Of a DNA stretch of 14,068 nt, positions 6,791-13,477 are shown in pieces. The first letter of the stretch is position 1, and each line of letters opens with the position of its first letter. The notes under the pieces are model-generated. The model was not told the origin of the DNA. It searched no databases and saw nothing but the letters and a program-made list of their open reading frames with translations. The translations under genes were made by a program, and so were the position numbers. Origin of the DNA: Candidatus Woesearchaeota archaeon (lineage in GTDB: Archaea; Nanobdellota; Nanobdellia; Woesearchaeales; UBA10200); NCBI GenBank assembly GCA_018302185.1, contig JAGVZX010000024.1, forward strand, positions 1 through 14,068. The letters run 5' to 3'.

Positions 6791-6800
6791 ATATATAAAA
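6791..6800 (+). promoter_or_regulatory. TATA box before the YbaK-type deacylase gene
   Basis: ATATATAAAA is a near-ideal archaeal TATA element. It predicts transcription from about 6818-6822 and a short leader containing the AAAAGGTGA ribosome binding site at about 6826-6834. It suggests that the 6841-8292 genes form a unit separate from the TPR genes. Confidence 0.55.
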
Positions 6801-6840
6801 AATTGTAGATAAGATAAATAATCAGAAAAGGTGAATCCAT

Positions 6841-7326
6841 ATGACAGAAAACACATACAAGCAGCTGATCGAACTATTGAACAGGAACAGCGCAGATTAC
6901 AGATTAATAAACCACCCCCCAGAAGGACGAACTGAAATAGTCAGCCCTATGCGCGGCAACAAGCTATCAGAAGCAGCAAAATGCATTGTGATTATGGTAA
7001 AGCTTACAAAGAAAGATAAAAAATACATCTTAGCAGTTGTTCCAGGAGATGCAAAGGTGGATCTAGAGAAAATAAAGAATCTATTTTCAGCGATTTACGT
7101 TTCATTTGCTGCGCAGGAAACTGCAGAGAAGCTTGCTGGCTCTGTCTCTGGAACTATTCTTCCGTTCTCTTTTCATCCTGAACTGCAGCTGATCGTTGAC
7201 CCAATTTTATTGAAGAACGAAGAGATTTTTTTCAACGCTGCAAGATTAAACCTTTCGATGGCATTAAAAACTGCTGATTATATAAAAATTACAAAGCCAA
7301 GGACTGAGGATATTGCACAGTATTAG
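6841..7326 (+). CDS. YbaK/ProX-type aminoacyl-tRNA deacylase domain protein
   Basis: This 161-residue stand-alone protein has the YbaK/prolyl-tRNA-synthetase-associated fold. Visible features are YRLINHPPEGRTE near the start, AAKCIVIMVK with Lys47 at the place of the family's essential lysine, the hydrophobic strand ILAVVPGDAKVDLEKIKNLF, and the Gly-rich GSVSGTILPFSF loop followed by LQLIVDPILL. The C-terminal AARLNLSMALKTADYIKI completes the fold. Family members remove wrongly attached amino acids from tRNA, typically from tRNA-Pro or tRNA-Cys; the substrate here is not determined. The length fits the family. The start is supported by the AAAAGGTGA site, and the upstream TATA box makes it the first gene of its unit. 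Confidence 0.88.
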   Translation: MTENTYKQLIELLNRNSADYRLINHPPEGRTEIVSPMRGNKLSEAAKCIVIMVKLTKKDKKYILAVVPGDAKVDLEKIKNLFSAIYVSFAAQETAEKLAGSVSGTILPFSFHPELQLIVDPILLKNEEIFFNAARLNLSMALKTADYIKITKPRTEDIAQY

Positions 7327-7365
7327 GCAAATATTAAATACTAAATATCATTTGATTGATCTATT

Positions 7366-7575
7366 ATGCAGATAATCTATTCTGATCATGCTAAAAAGAG
7401 GATGAGGCAGAGAGGGATGACTGAGCTGGAGATAGAGCACATTCTAAGTCATGCGATGTATATCAAAAAATCTTTTGACGGCACAAAAGAAGCTGCTGGC
7501 ATCGTAAAGCATAGGGCTGTAAGGATTAAGTTCATTGAAATAGAAAATTATATAAAGATAATCACCGTTATGTAA
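7366..7575 (+). CDS. DUF4258-family small protein, toxin-like
   Basis: This 69-residue protein starts YSDHAKKRMRQRGMTELEIE, the characteristic beginning of the DUF4258 family (Ser-x-His-Ala-x-x-Arg-Met-x-x-Arg-Gly, then a helix). A basic central segment (GIVKHRAVRIKF) and a final hydrophobic strand follow. DUF4258 proteins have a small RelE/BrnT-like look and often sit next to a DUF2283 gene, as here, with three bases between stop and next start. The pair behaves like a toxin-antitoxin arrangement in genome context, but activity is not proven for the family. There is no clear ribosome binding site, and translation is probably coupled to the upstream or downstream gene. Confidence 0.82.
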   Translation: MQIIYSDHAKKRMRQRGMTELEIEHILSHAMYIKKSFDGTKEAAGIVKHRAVRIKFIEIENYIKIITVM

Positions 7576-7578
7576 ACT

Positions 7579-7785
7579 ATGAAACTCGAATATGATAAGG
7601 AAGTTGATGCAGCGTACATCTATCTAGATCAGCCTCTAAAAGAGGGTGAAGCAAAGAAGACAATTGAATTGAATGAGAACATCATCCTTGATTTTGATGA
7701 CAAGGGAAAGCTTTTAGGTGTAGAGATTCTCAATGCAACAAAAGTGTTGAATAAGAAAGTGTTATTGGAAGCGCAATGCTCGTAA
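7579..7785 (+). CDS. DUF2283-family small protein, putative antitoxin partner
   Basis: This 68-residue acidic protein has the complete DUF2283 pattern. Its start is YDKEVDAAYIYLDQP, the middle is TIELNENIILDFDDKGKLLG, and VEILNATKVL closes it. The family is a short beta-rich fold commonly encoded directly beside DUF4258 or similar small basic proteins. Three bases separate it from the preceding stop, and 18 bases separate its stop from the asparaginase-like gene, so all are likely on one mRNA. The acidic charge opposite the basic DUF4258 product fits a binding pair, which is inference. Confidence 0.87.
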   Translation: MKLEYDKEVDAAYIYLDQPLKEGEAKKTIELNENIILDFDDKGKLLGVEILNATKVLNKKVLLEAQCS

Positions 7786-7803
7786 AAGAGGATAATTCTG
7801 AAT

Positions 7804-8292
7804 ATGACCATTAAGATCCTAGTCACTGGCGGAACATTTGATAAGGAATACGATGAGATAGAGGAAAAGCTAGTTTTCAAAGAGACACACCTACAGAACA
7901 TTCTCAAGCAAGGCAGATGCGAGATAAAAGTCAACATAAGGACATTGATGCTCATTGACAGCTTACATATGACAACTGCAGACAGGCAATTGATTCTAGA
8001 AAATTGCAAAAAATCTGAAGAAGACAAGATTGTGATAACGCATGGCACTGGAACCATGGAAGATACTGCCAGATTTCTGAACAAGAACATAAAGAACAAA
8101 ACTATAGTCTTAACGGGCGCGATGGTGCCATATATCTTTGGAAGCTCTGATGGATTGTTTAATCTTGGAAGCGCAATTTCTTTTGCACAATCATTGCCGC
8201 ACGGCGTCTACATCGCGATGAACGGAAGATATTTTAATGCAGACAATGTAACAAAGAACACAAAAACAGGCAAATTTGAGGAGATAAGATAG
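7804..8292 (+). CDS. Single-domain asparaginase-like protein
   Basis: This 162-residue protein contains only the N-terminal domain of the asparaginase fold; the C-terminal domain is absent, and this short form is known as a separate family type. Visible elements are VTGGTFDKEY with the first Thr (11), LIDS with the substrate-side serine (53), and HGTGTM at 80-85. TGAMVPY and DGLFNLGSAI follow, and FNADNVTKNTKTGKF supplies the lysine at 151. In canonical enzymes the second motif is GTDT; here Asp is replaced by Gly83, so substrate binding must differ or activity may be lost. The ribosome binding site AGAGGAT (7787-7793) fixes the start. It ends convergent to the HTH_8 regulator. Confidence 0.87.
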   Translation: MTIKILVTGGTFDKEYDEIEEKLVFKETHLQNILKQGRCEIKVNIRTLMLIDSLHMTTADRQLILENCKKSEEDKIVITHGTGTMEDTARFLNKNIKNKTIVLTGAMVPYIFGSSDGLFNLGSAISFAQSLPHGVYIAMNGRYFNADNVTKNTKTGKFEEIR

Positions 8293-8310
8293 ACAAAGTA
8301 TTTCTTAGAA

Positions 8311-8320
8311 TATTTTTTCA
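8311..8320 (+). terminator. T-rich archaeal-type terminator candidate
   Basis: TATTTTTTCA, 19 bases after the asparaginase-like stop and before the convergent regulator, fits the short U-tract that ends many archaeal transcripts. There is no hairpin. Confidence 0.3.
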
Positions 8321-8329
8321 GTTAATTTC

Positions 8330-9040
8330 TTATCTAACCCCCAACTTCTTCATCTTCCTGATCAATGTCTCATACCTTATCTTTATTTTCTTAGCAGTCT
8401 TAGATATATTTCCATTGTGCTGCAACAGAGCTTTGCGCAGGAACTCTTTCTCAAACTCATGCTCTGCTTCCTTCCATGTAAGGTCTTTAACAGGCAATGA
8501 CTTAAGTATATCTTCGCTCACTGTCGAAACATTCTTGTACATCTCCTCTAGTTTGCCAGGATGGATTATCTGCTTGTACGCATCTAATGTTCCTCTTAAT
8601 ATAGTATCAACCGCTTCCTTAGTATAATAATTAGGCATAAGAAGCTCTTTCCTCAATTTCTTGATCTCGATCCCAAGCTCATTTACTGCGCGATGTATGC
8701 TTCTCCTGTCAACTTTAGTGACATCAGCAACTTCAGAGACATTCCCATAATGCGTCTGTATCAGCTTTGTGAAAAACTGCTTCTTGAAAAGCTTTTTTGC
8801 TGCCTTGAAAGAAAGCATAGTATTTATATCAAACTGTATCAATGGCTTTGTTTCGATCTTGTCAGAGATATCCTTGTTAAGCTCATCTATAGTGACACCA
8901 AGAAACTTGTGCATAGCCAAGTCAATGGCTGGCTTTAATGGCTTAGCCATCACTTTTTCCAGTGTTTTAGAATCAAGATACTGCTCATCTGAAGCTTTAA
9001 TGTCCTGCATGATTTCTTTCTTATCTTTTTTTTCTGGCAT
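8330..9040 (-). CDS. Regulator with two Fis/NtrC-type (HTH_8) DNA-binding domains
   Basis: This 236-residue protein holds two copies of the Fis-type helix-turn-helix known from the C-terminus of bacterial sigma-54 activators. Copy A is at about 79-122 (LFKKQFFTKLIQTHYGNVSE, then RRSIHRAVNELGIE). Copy B is at about 186-235 (AEHEFEKEFLRKALLQHNGN, then YETLIRKMKKLGV). The N-terminal 70 residues are charged and helical, with no AAA+ ATPase and no receiver domain. Since archaea lack sigma-54, the protein is probably a stand-alone DNA-binding regulator. Two domains in one chain could bind a palindrome as a pseudo-dimer. It is divergent from the large surface protein (148 bases between starts), so it may control that gene and itself. 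A TATA box 26 bases upstream indicates a leaderless mRNA. Confidence 0.83.
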   Translation of the reverse strand: MPEKKDKKEIMQDIKASDEQYLDSKTLEKVMAKPLKPAIDLAMHKFLGVTIDELNKDISDKIETKPLIQFDINTMLSFKAAKKLFKKQFFTKLIQTHYGNVSEVADVTKVDRRSIHRAVNELGIEIKKLRKELLMPNYYTKEAVDTILRGTLDAYKQIIHPGKLEEMYKNVSTVSEDILKSLPVKDLTWKEAEHEFEKEFLRKALLQHNGNISKTAKKIKIRYETLIRKMKKLGVR

Positions 9041-9061
9041 AATATACCATTAGGATAGTTG

Positions 9062-9070
9062 TTATATAAA
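9062..9070 (-). promoter_or_regulatory. TATA box of the HTH_8 regulator
   Basis: TTTATATAA on the minus strand is centred 26 bases before the ATG at 9040, so transcription would begin at or near the start codon and the mRNA would be leaderless. Confidence 0.5.
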
Positions 9071-9130
9071 TATTTGCCTCAGCTGATGCAATCAAATTAA
9101 CAAAAGTTTTATTAACGAAAAAGAATAGTA

Positions 9131-9143
9131 AATATAATATATA
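9131..9143 (+). promoter_or_regulatory. TATA-like box of the surface-protein gene
   Basis: AATATAATATATA would set transcription start near 9163-9168, leaving a leader of about 20-25 bases with the GAGG ribosome binding site at 9177-9180. Confidence 0.4.
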
Positions 9144-9144
9144 G

Positions 9145-9166
9145 CAGATATTAATAAGGATATCTG
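9145..9166. promoter_or_regulatory. 7+7 inverted repeat, operator candidate
   Basis: CAGATAT (9145-9151) and ATATCTG (9160-9166) are perfect inverted arms separated by 8 bases. The repeat lies directly between the TATA-like tract and the predicted transcription start of the 9189 gene, the usual place for an archaeal repressor. The divergent HTH_8 protein is the obvious candidate binder, but this is inference. Confidence 0.5.
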
Positions 9167-9188
9167 ATATAAAAAAGAGGTTTGATTG

Positions 9189-12100
9189 ATGCTAAATAAG
9201 AGATCCCAAGTAACTGTTGTCATAATCCTAGGTATGATAGTGTTTCTAAGCCTGATGCTGGCTATTTATCTTCAGGAGCTCTATGTTGAAGGAACATTAA
9301 AGCCGCATATTTACACAGGAACATCATTGCAGGCACAGTATGATTCCTTGAATGCTTACGTTAACTTCTGCCTGAAAGATGCAGTTGATGGAAGAAACAA
9401 AGAAGATTCTCCGATATTAAAGATAGCAAGGCAAGGCGGTGTTTTGGCAGATTTCAGGGATTTTGTGGAATACAATCCTGATCCAAACTTTTTTACAGAT
9501 AGGATAAATGTTCTTTGCAAGCAGCAAGAAGGCAAAGGATGTGTGCAGAATATCCTGACAAAGCAACAGATGGAAGATGAGCTGAATGCAAACATCTACC
9601 TGAACTTTCTTCATTGTCTAAACATAAAGGAATTTGAAAGCAAAGGCTATGTTGTTGAATATAATCAAAGCAAGCTGAAGATTGAGACAACAATTGCTAA
9701 AGATGATGCTAGCTTTAAGCTTTATTATCCTCTCAAGATCAGCTCTCCTGACAAAAAGGAAGTTACACTCTCATTAGACCAGTGGTTATACAAAACAAAC
9801 ACGCCATTAGGAAGATTATATGATCTTGCCATAGATATAGTAAATGAAGAAGCAGCAAACACATACTTTGACAAGGATGCTTGGATGCAAAAAAATAATG
9901 CTCAGGTAATAATTGAAAAGCACAAGCCATATCCAGATACCATCTACCAGTTAAGGTTTGATAAGAAAGATAAGTCACAAAGTAATCCGTTATTTGGCAA
10001 AAAGAATGCGCAGTTTATTTTTCAGTTTGCGATAAAAGGGATAAGCGCTCCAGGAAAACCATATCCAAACCTGGAACCTAACTTAGGCTGCTGCAGTATT
10101 GCAAACACTTGTTTTAAGAACACAGAAGAGCAAGCATGCAAAGATAAGCATGGAGAATATTCTGCAGAAGAGAGCTGCACATGCAATCCAAGATCTGATT
10201 ACAAGAATCTTACTCAATTGACAAAAACCTGCACATACAAGAACTCTGTCAAGAGCCATGGCTCATCATGGTGCGGTTATGATGCAATTGCAGGAAAGGC
10301 TTATGATTATGTAGGCAGCAGGCATTATCTTAACACATGCATAAATGGAGAGATTCTTGTTGAGGAATGCCGCGACTTTAGAGAGGAACTTTGCACAGAG
10401 AATACTTTAATTACTGAAAATTCTTTAACCCCTCAAGAGAACATCACAAAAGCAGCATGCAGGAAAAACCGTTGGCAGGATTGCTTGCAATGCAAAGATA
10501 AGCAATGCTGCGAAGACATAAATGCAAGAGATTGCATCTGGAAAGATTACCTAAATACAGAGAGAAAATGCCTTCCTTATGTAAGCCCTGGATTAAAATT
10601 CTGGGAAAATGATCCTGCACAATCAAAAGTATGTAACACTGCAAGCCAAAAGACAGAATTTCTCGGATTAAAGACAAACAATGCATGGATAGATTCAACT
10701 GCAGCATTATGCTATGGTGCAGGAGACTGCGGCAACTACAGGAACATTGCTAATGAAATAACAAGATTTGGATTTTATAATACAGATGGAAGTGAGCAAG
10801 AGTATGTGTTTCTTGAAAATAATCTGATAAATAACGCAGAAGATTCAGTGATAAAACTTCCTATTGAAACAATTTCCCAGCCATTGCTTGCATCTGAACA
10901 GGAAATATTCAGGCAAAGCGCAAACTACCCTGCTGCAGAAGAGATTGCAAACACCTTAAAGAATCTAAACACATATAAGGCAGAACTGTTTGAGAGATAT
11001 AAGAGTGAAGATGCAAAGCGCCCTGCATTAAGCAGATGTGATCTATGGCAGGCTCCACAAAACACAGATAAATGCAGTTACTGCACTAAAGATTCAAGTT
11101 CAGGCAAGGTCTGCTCAGAATATAAATGCAAGAGCCTTGGCAAGGAATGCAGGTTTACGTATAATAGAGGAATCCCACAGTGCAGCTCTCCTCATAATAT
11201 TGATCTTGTTCCTCCTACAATCGAGCCAGATGACACAGCTCTTCCTGAAAACTATGCATATAAAAAAGCAGATTTTGGGCCAGAGGCAAGCCCTTGGTTT
11301 AAAGGCTTTGCGATCGAGCCAGAGATATTGCCGCATGAATTGATAAGCTTTGGTATCACCACAAGCGAAGAGAGCATCTGCAAGATGACTTACCTTCCTG
11401 AATCAGACTTTAACCTATTGCCTGCAACCTGGTTTGGAGACACTGCATACAAAACAAGCCACAACATAAGCATCAGATTGCCGACAAAGATAGAGCTTCC
11501 TGAGAATTTCTTTAAAGCAAACAACTTAAGCAGTTTGGCTGATCTTTCAAAGCTTCCTGGATTTGCCAACAAGAGAAATAATCTTGCTGCATTGAAGCTT
11601 TTGGATGAGTTTAAGCAGGGAAATTATCACCTCTTCATCAGATGCAATGATAAGTTTGGAAACACTAATAGTGATGAGTTTTTTATAAGATTTAATATCA
11701 GATCAAGCTTAGATGACGTACAAGCGCCTGTTATTTTAGATACTGCTCCAAGAAATAACTCGATCCTTGCAAGAGATTTTGAAGTTTTTCCTCTGAAAAT
11801 TTATGTCAACGAGCCTGCTGAATGCAAAGCCAGCACTATGGACTTAGATTTTAAGAATATGGAATACAGGTTTACATGCCCAACTTCTGAATATGATGTG
11901 ACAGGTGTAGCAGCTGGCAGCTATGAATGTATCATAACACTTCCATTTGCAGAAAAATATTTTATCAGATGCTCAGACAAGCCTTTACAGATAGCAGAGT
12001 TCTTGCTTGCGATCAACTATAGTCAGCCTAATCTCACAGAAGAGAACTTAAGGATAAATAAGAATAATAAAGATAATAACCATATAATTGTTGACGAATC

Positions 12101-12824
12101 TGTAAATTTTGCCAGCTATTATGCACTATTGCCAGATATAAATGCATTAAAGAGCAAAAATAGCAAGAATCTCTTATTATTCAACCTTGATAAGGACATA
12201 GAGCTAAGGTTTGGGATAAGTGCAATGCCAGTCTGCAAGATTTTAGATAAAGAAGCAGAATTTGACAAGATAGTAGAAGAATTTTCTTGTGAAGCGAAAG
12301 ATTCTTACAACACAACTCCTCAAAATTCAGATGCGCCAATAGAAGTTATAGATTACCTTAACCTTAATTTCACAGAGCCATTCATCTGCGCAAAAACCAT
12401 TGCGTTGCCAGCCAATTCCACAACTTATTATATAAAATGCCGAGATAAAAATATTTCTGAACAAGTATTAAATGAAGAGATAAAGAGAAACATCGCAAAA
12501 GAAAGCTTTGAATATCTATTGAGAAGATCATCTGGCTTAGAGATAGCAAGTGTTCTTCCAGATACGCAGGCAGATACAGTTTCTCCTAAGATTATTGTAA
12601 AGGTAGACGGAAATGCAGAGCAAGATAGCATAAGATGCTCTTACAGGAAATCTGGCTCATCGAATTATTACTCACTGCAGCAGACAGATGCCGATGAAAG
12701 TGTATTCTCTGCAAGATTAAGCAATTTAAATAATTTCGAAGAATATGAGTATGACATCAAGTGCACGAATAAGTATGGGGATACTGCGACTTCCAGCTTA
12801 AGGTTTACTGTTATCGCGAATTAA
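9189..12824 (+). CDS. Large membrane-anchored cysteine-rich surface protein
   Basis: The 1211-residue protein begins MLNKRSQVT, followed by a single hydrophobic helix (residues about 8-28). Basic residues, then Ser-Gln, then a helix resembles archaeal class III (pilin-type) signals; it may be processed there or act as an anchor, leaving the rest outside. Two Cys-rich regions lie at about 299-500 (for example LGCCSIANTC and CKDKQCCEDI) and about 617-665 (CSYC, CKSLGKEC), suggesting disulphides. From about 680 to the end there are beta-sandwich, Fn3/Ig-like units, four of them containing a [FY]-x-I-[RK]-C-x-[DN]-K motif (around 11631, 11958, 12426 and 12750). ATG 9189 is preferred to TTG 9186 because GAGG (9177-9180) is well spaced. 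No enzyme motif is seen; adhesion or S-layer-associated roles are possible. Confidence 0.85.
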   Translation: MLNKRSQVTVVIILGMIVFLSLMLAIYLQELYVEGTLKPHIYTGTSLQAQYDSLNAYVNFCLKDAVDGRNKEDSPILKIARQGGVLADFRDFVEYNPDPNFFTDRINVLCKQQEGKGCVQNILTKQQMEDELNANIYLNFLHCLNIKEFESKGYVVEYNQSKLKIETTIAKDDASFKLYYPLKISSPDKKEVTLSLDQWLYKTNTPLGRLYDLAIDIVNEEAANTYFDKDAWMQKNNAQVIIEKHKPYPDTIYQLRFDKKDKSQSNPLFGKKNAQFIFQFAIKGISAPGKPYPNLEPNLGCCSIANTCFKNTEEQACKDKHGEYSAEESCTCNPRSDYKNLTQLTKTCTYKNSVKSHGSSWCGYDAIAGKAYDYVGSRHYLNTCINGEILVEECRDFREELCTENTLITENSLTPQENITKAACRKNRWQDCLQCKDKQCCEDINARDCIWKDYLNTERKCLPYVSPGLKFWENDPAQSKVCNTASQKTEFLGLKTNNAWIDSTAALCYGAGDCGNYRNIANEITRFGFYNTDGSEQEYVFLENNLINNAEDSVIKLPIETISQPLLASEQEIFRQSANYPAAEEIANTLKNLNTYKAELFERYKSEDAKRPALSRCDLWQAPQNTDKCSYCTKDSSSGKVCSEYKCKSLGKECRFTYNRGIPQCSSPHNIDLVPPTIEPDDTALPENYAYKKADFGPEASPWFKGFAIEPEILPHELISFGITTSEESICKMTYLPESDFNLLPATWFGDTAYKTSHNISIRLPTKIELPENFFKANNLSSLADLSKLPGFANKRNNLAALKLLDEFKQGNYHLFIRCNDKFGNTNSDEFFIRFNIRSSLDDVQAPVILDTAPRNNSILARDFEVFPLKIYVNEPAECKASTMDLDFKNMEYRFTCPTSEYDVTGVAAGSYECIITLPFAEKYFIRCSDKPLQIAEFLLAINYSQPNLTEENLRINKNNKDNNHIIVDESVNFASYYALLPDINALKSKNSKNLLLFNLDKDIELRFGISAMPVCKILDKEAEFDKIVEEFSCEAKDSYNTTPQNSDAPIEVIDYLNLNFTEPFICAKTIALPANSTTYYIKCRDKNISEQVLNEEIKRNIAKESFEYLLRRSSGLEIASVLPDTQADTVSPKIIVKVDGNAEQDSIRCSYRKSGSSNYYSLQQTDADESVFSARLSNLNNFEEYEYDIKCTNKYGDTATSSLRFTVIAN

Positions 12825-12837
12825 TCTTTAAGATTAA
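12821..12837. repeat. 17-base palindrome at the end of the surface-protein gene
   Basis: TTAATCTTTAAGATTAA has 8-base self-complementary arms around one base and includes the TAA stop. It lies between two convergent genes. It could fold with a small loop, but no T-tract follows on the plus strand, so a terminator role is weak. Confidence 0.3.
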
Positions 12838-12861
12838 AGCGAGTCGAGAATAGATAATCTT

Positions 12862-13296
12862 TTATCTCAGTATCCATACAGGCCTGTAGAATGTCCTTTT
12901 GACATCATCATTCTCAACCACTATTTTCACAAGGTATTCTCCTGCAGGAACATCCTTAGGCAGATCTAAGAACAGATAGACACCTCTTCTATGGTCATTG
13001 AGGTCATTTACTTCATCTAAGTCAAAAAGATCGCTTCTTGTAAACAGGTCAAGCTCTTCGATAGTTAGAGAAATACGTAAATCATCAAGATCGCTTTTTG
13101 CAAGATTCTCGACAACAACTAACCCAGTCAAAGAATCCTCATAAGGATACACAACCCCATAATCTCCTAAATAGAGATGCTTTATTTTAAGGTCTTCCCT
13201 CAGCAAAGATCTGGCTTCTGAGATTGCAACTAAAGAAATTATCATCAATAATGCTATTAACATATAGAATAAGCTTTTAACACCTTTTTTTGCCAT
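12862..13296 (-). CDS. Small secreted or membrane-anchored Ig-like protein
   Basis: This 144-residue protein has a clear signal sequence: basic MAKKGVKS, a hydrophobic stretch at 9-24 (LFYMLIALLMIISLVA) and a possible cleavage site near SEARS at 26-30. The mature part looks like a single beta-sandwich domain of the kind seen in archaeal CARDB/Ig-like surface proteins. LTGLVVVENLAKSDLDDLRI and DVPAGEYLVKIVVEND are the typical non-catalytic pattern, with an acidic insert DLFDLDEVNDLNDHRRG in the middle. There are no cysteines or enzyme motifs. A strong ribosome binding site (AAGAGGGTGA on the minus strand, 13301-13310) fixes the start. It is divergent from the adenosyltransferase gene. The partner is unknown, possibly the large surface protein with which it is convergent. 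Confidence 0.75.
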   Translation of the reverse strand: MAKKGVKSLFYMLIALLMIISLVAISEARSLLREDLKIKHLYLGDYGVVYPYEDSLTGLVVVENLAKSDLDDLRISLTIEELDLFTRSDLFDLDEVNDLNDHRRGVYLFLDLPKDVPAGEYLVKIVVENDDVKRTFYRPVWILR

Positions 13297-13370
13297 GATT
13301 TCACCCTCTTTTAAGATTATACCTTTTTAAGATTTGATTTGATAACAATTATCTACCAACTTATTTTGAG

Positions 13371-13380
13371 TATTTTATAA
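13371..13380 (-). promoter_or_regulatory. TATA-like box of the small secreted protein
   Basis: TTATAAAATA on the minus strand would start transcription near 13350, giving about a 50-base leader with the AAGAGGGTGA site. Several other AT-rich tracts nearby make this uncertain. Confidence 0.3.
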
Positions 13381-13446
13381 TAGTAATAATTTATTTGTTT
13401 AAATGTTTTATGTTTTTAATCTGATTTTTAGCCCAAAGACGTAAGC

Positions 13447-13454
13447 TATATATA
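13447..13454 (+). promoter_or_regulatory. TATA box of the SAM hydroxide adenosyltransferase gene
   Basis: TATATATA is centred about 27-28 bases before the ATG at 13478, and no ribosome binding site precedes that ATG. Both fit leaderless transcription in archaea. Confidence 0.6.
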
Positions 13455-13477
13455 CTAACATACTATTGCTTATTTCC

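Noticed and set aside
7629..8099. Minus-strand open frame of 156 codons
   Set aside because: It is antisense to the DUF2283 and asparaginase-like genes, both with clear family motifs, and its composition is not protein-like.
12853..12866. GATAA-tctt-TTATC hairpin as terminator
   Set aside because: The stem is only five A/T-rich pairs and overlaps the end of the convergent gene; too weak to report.
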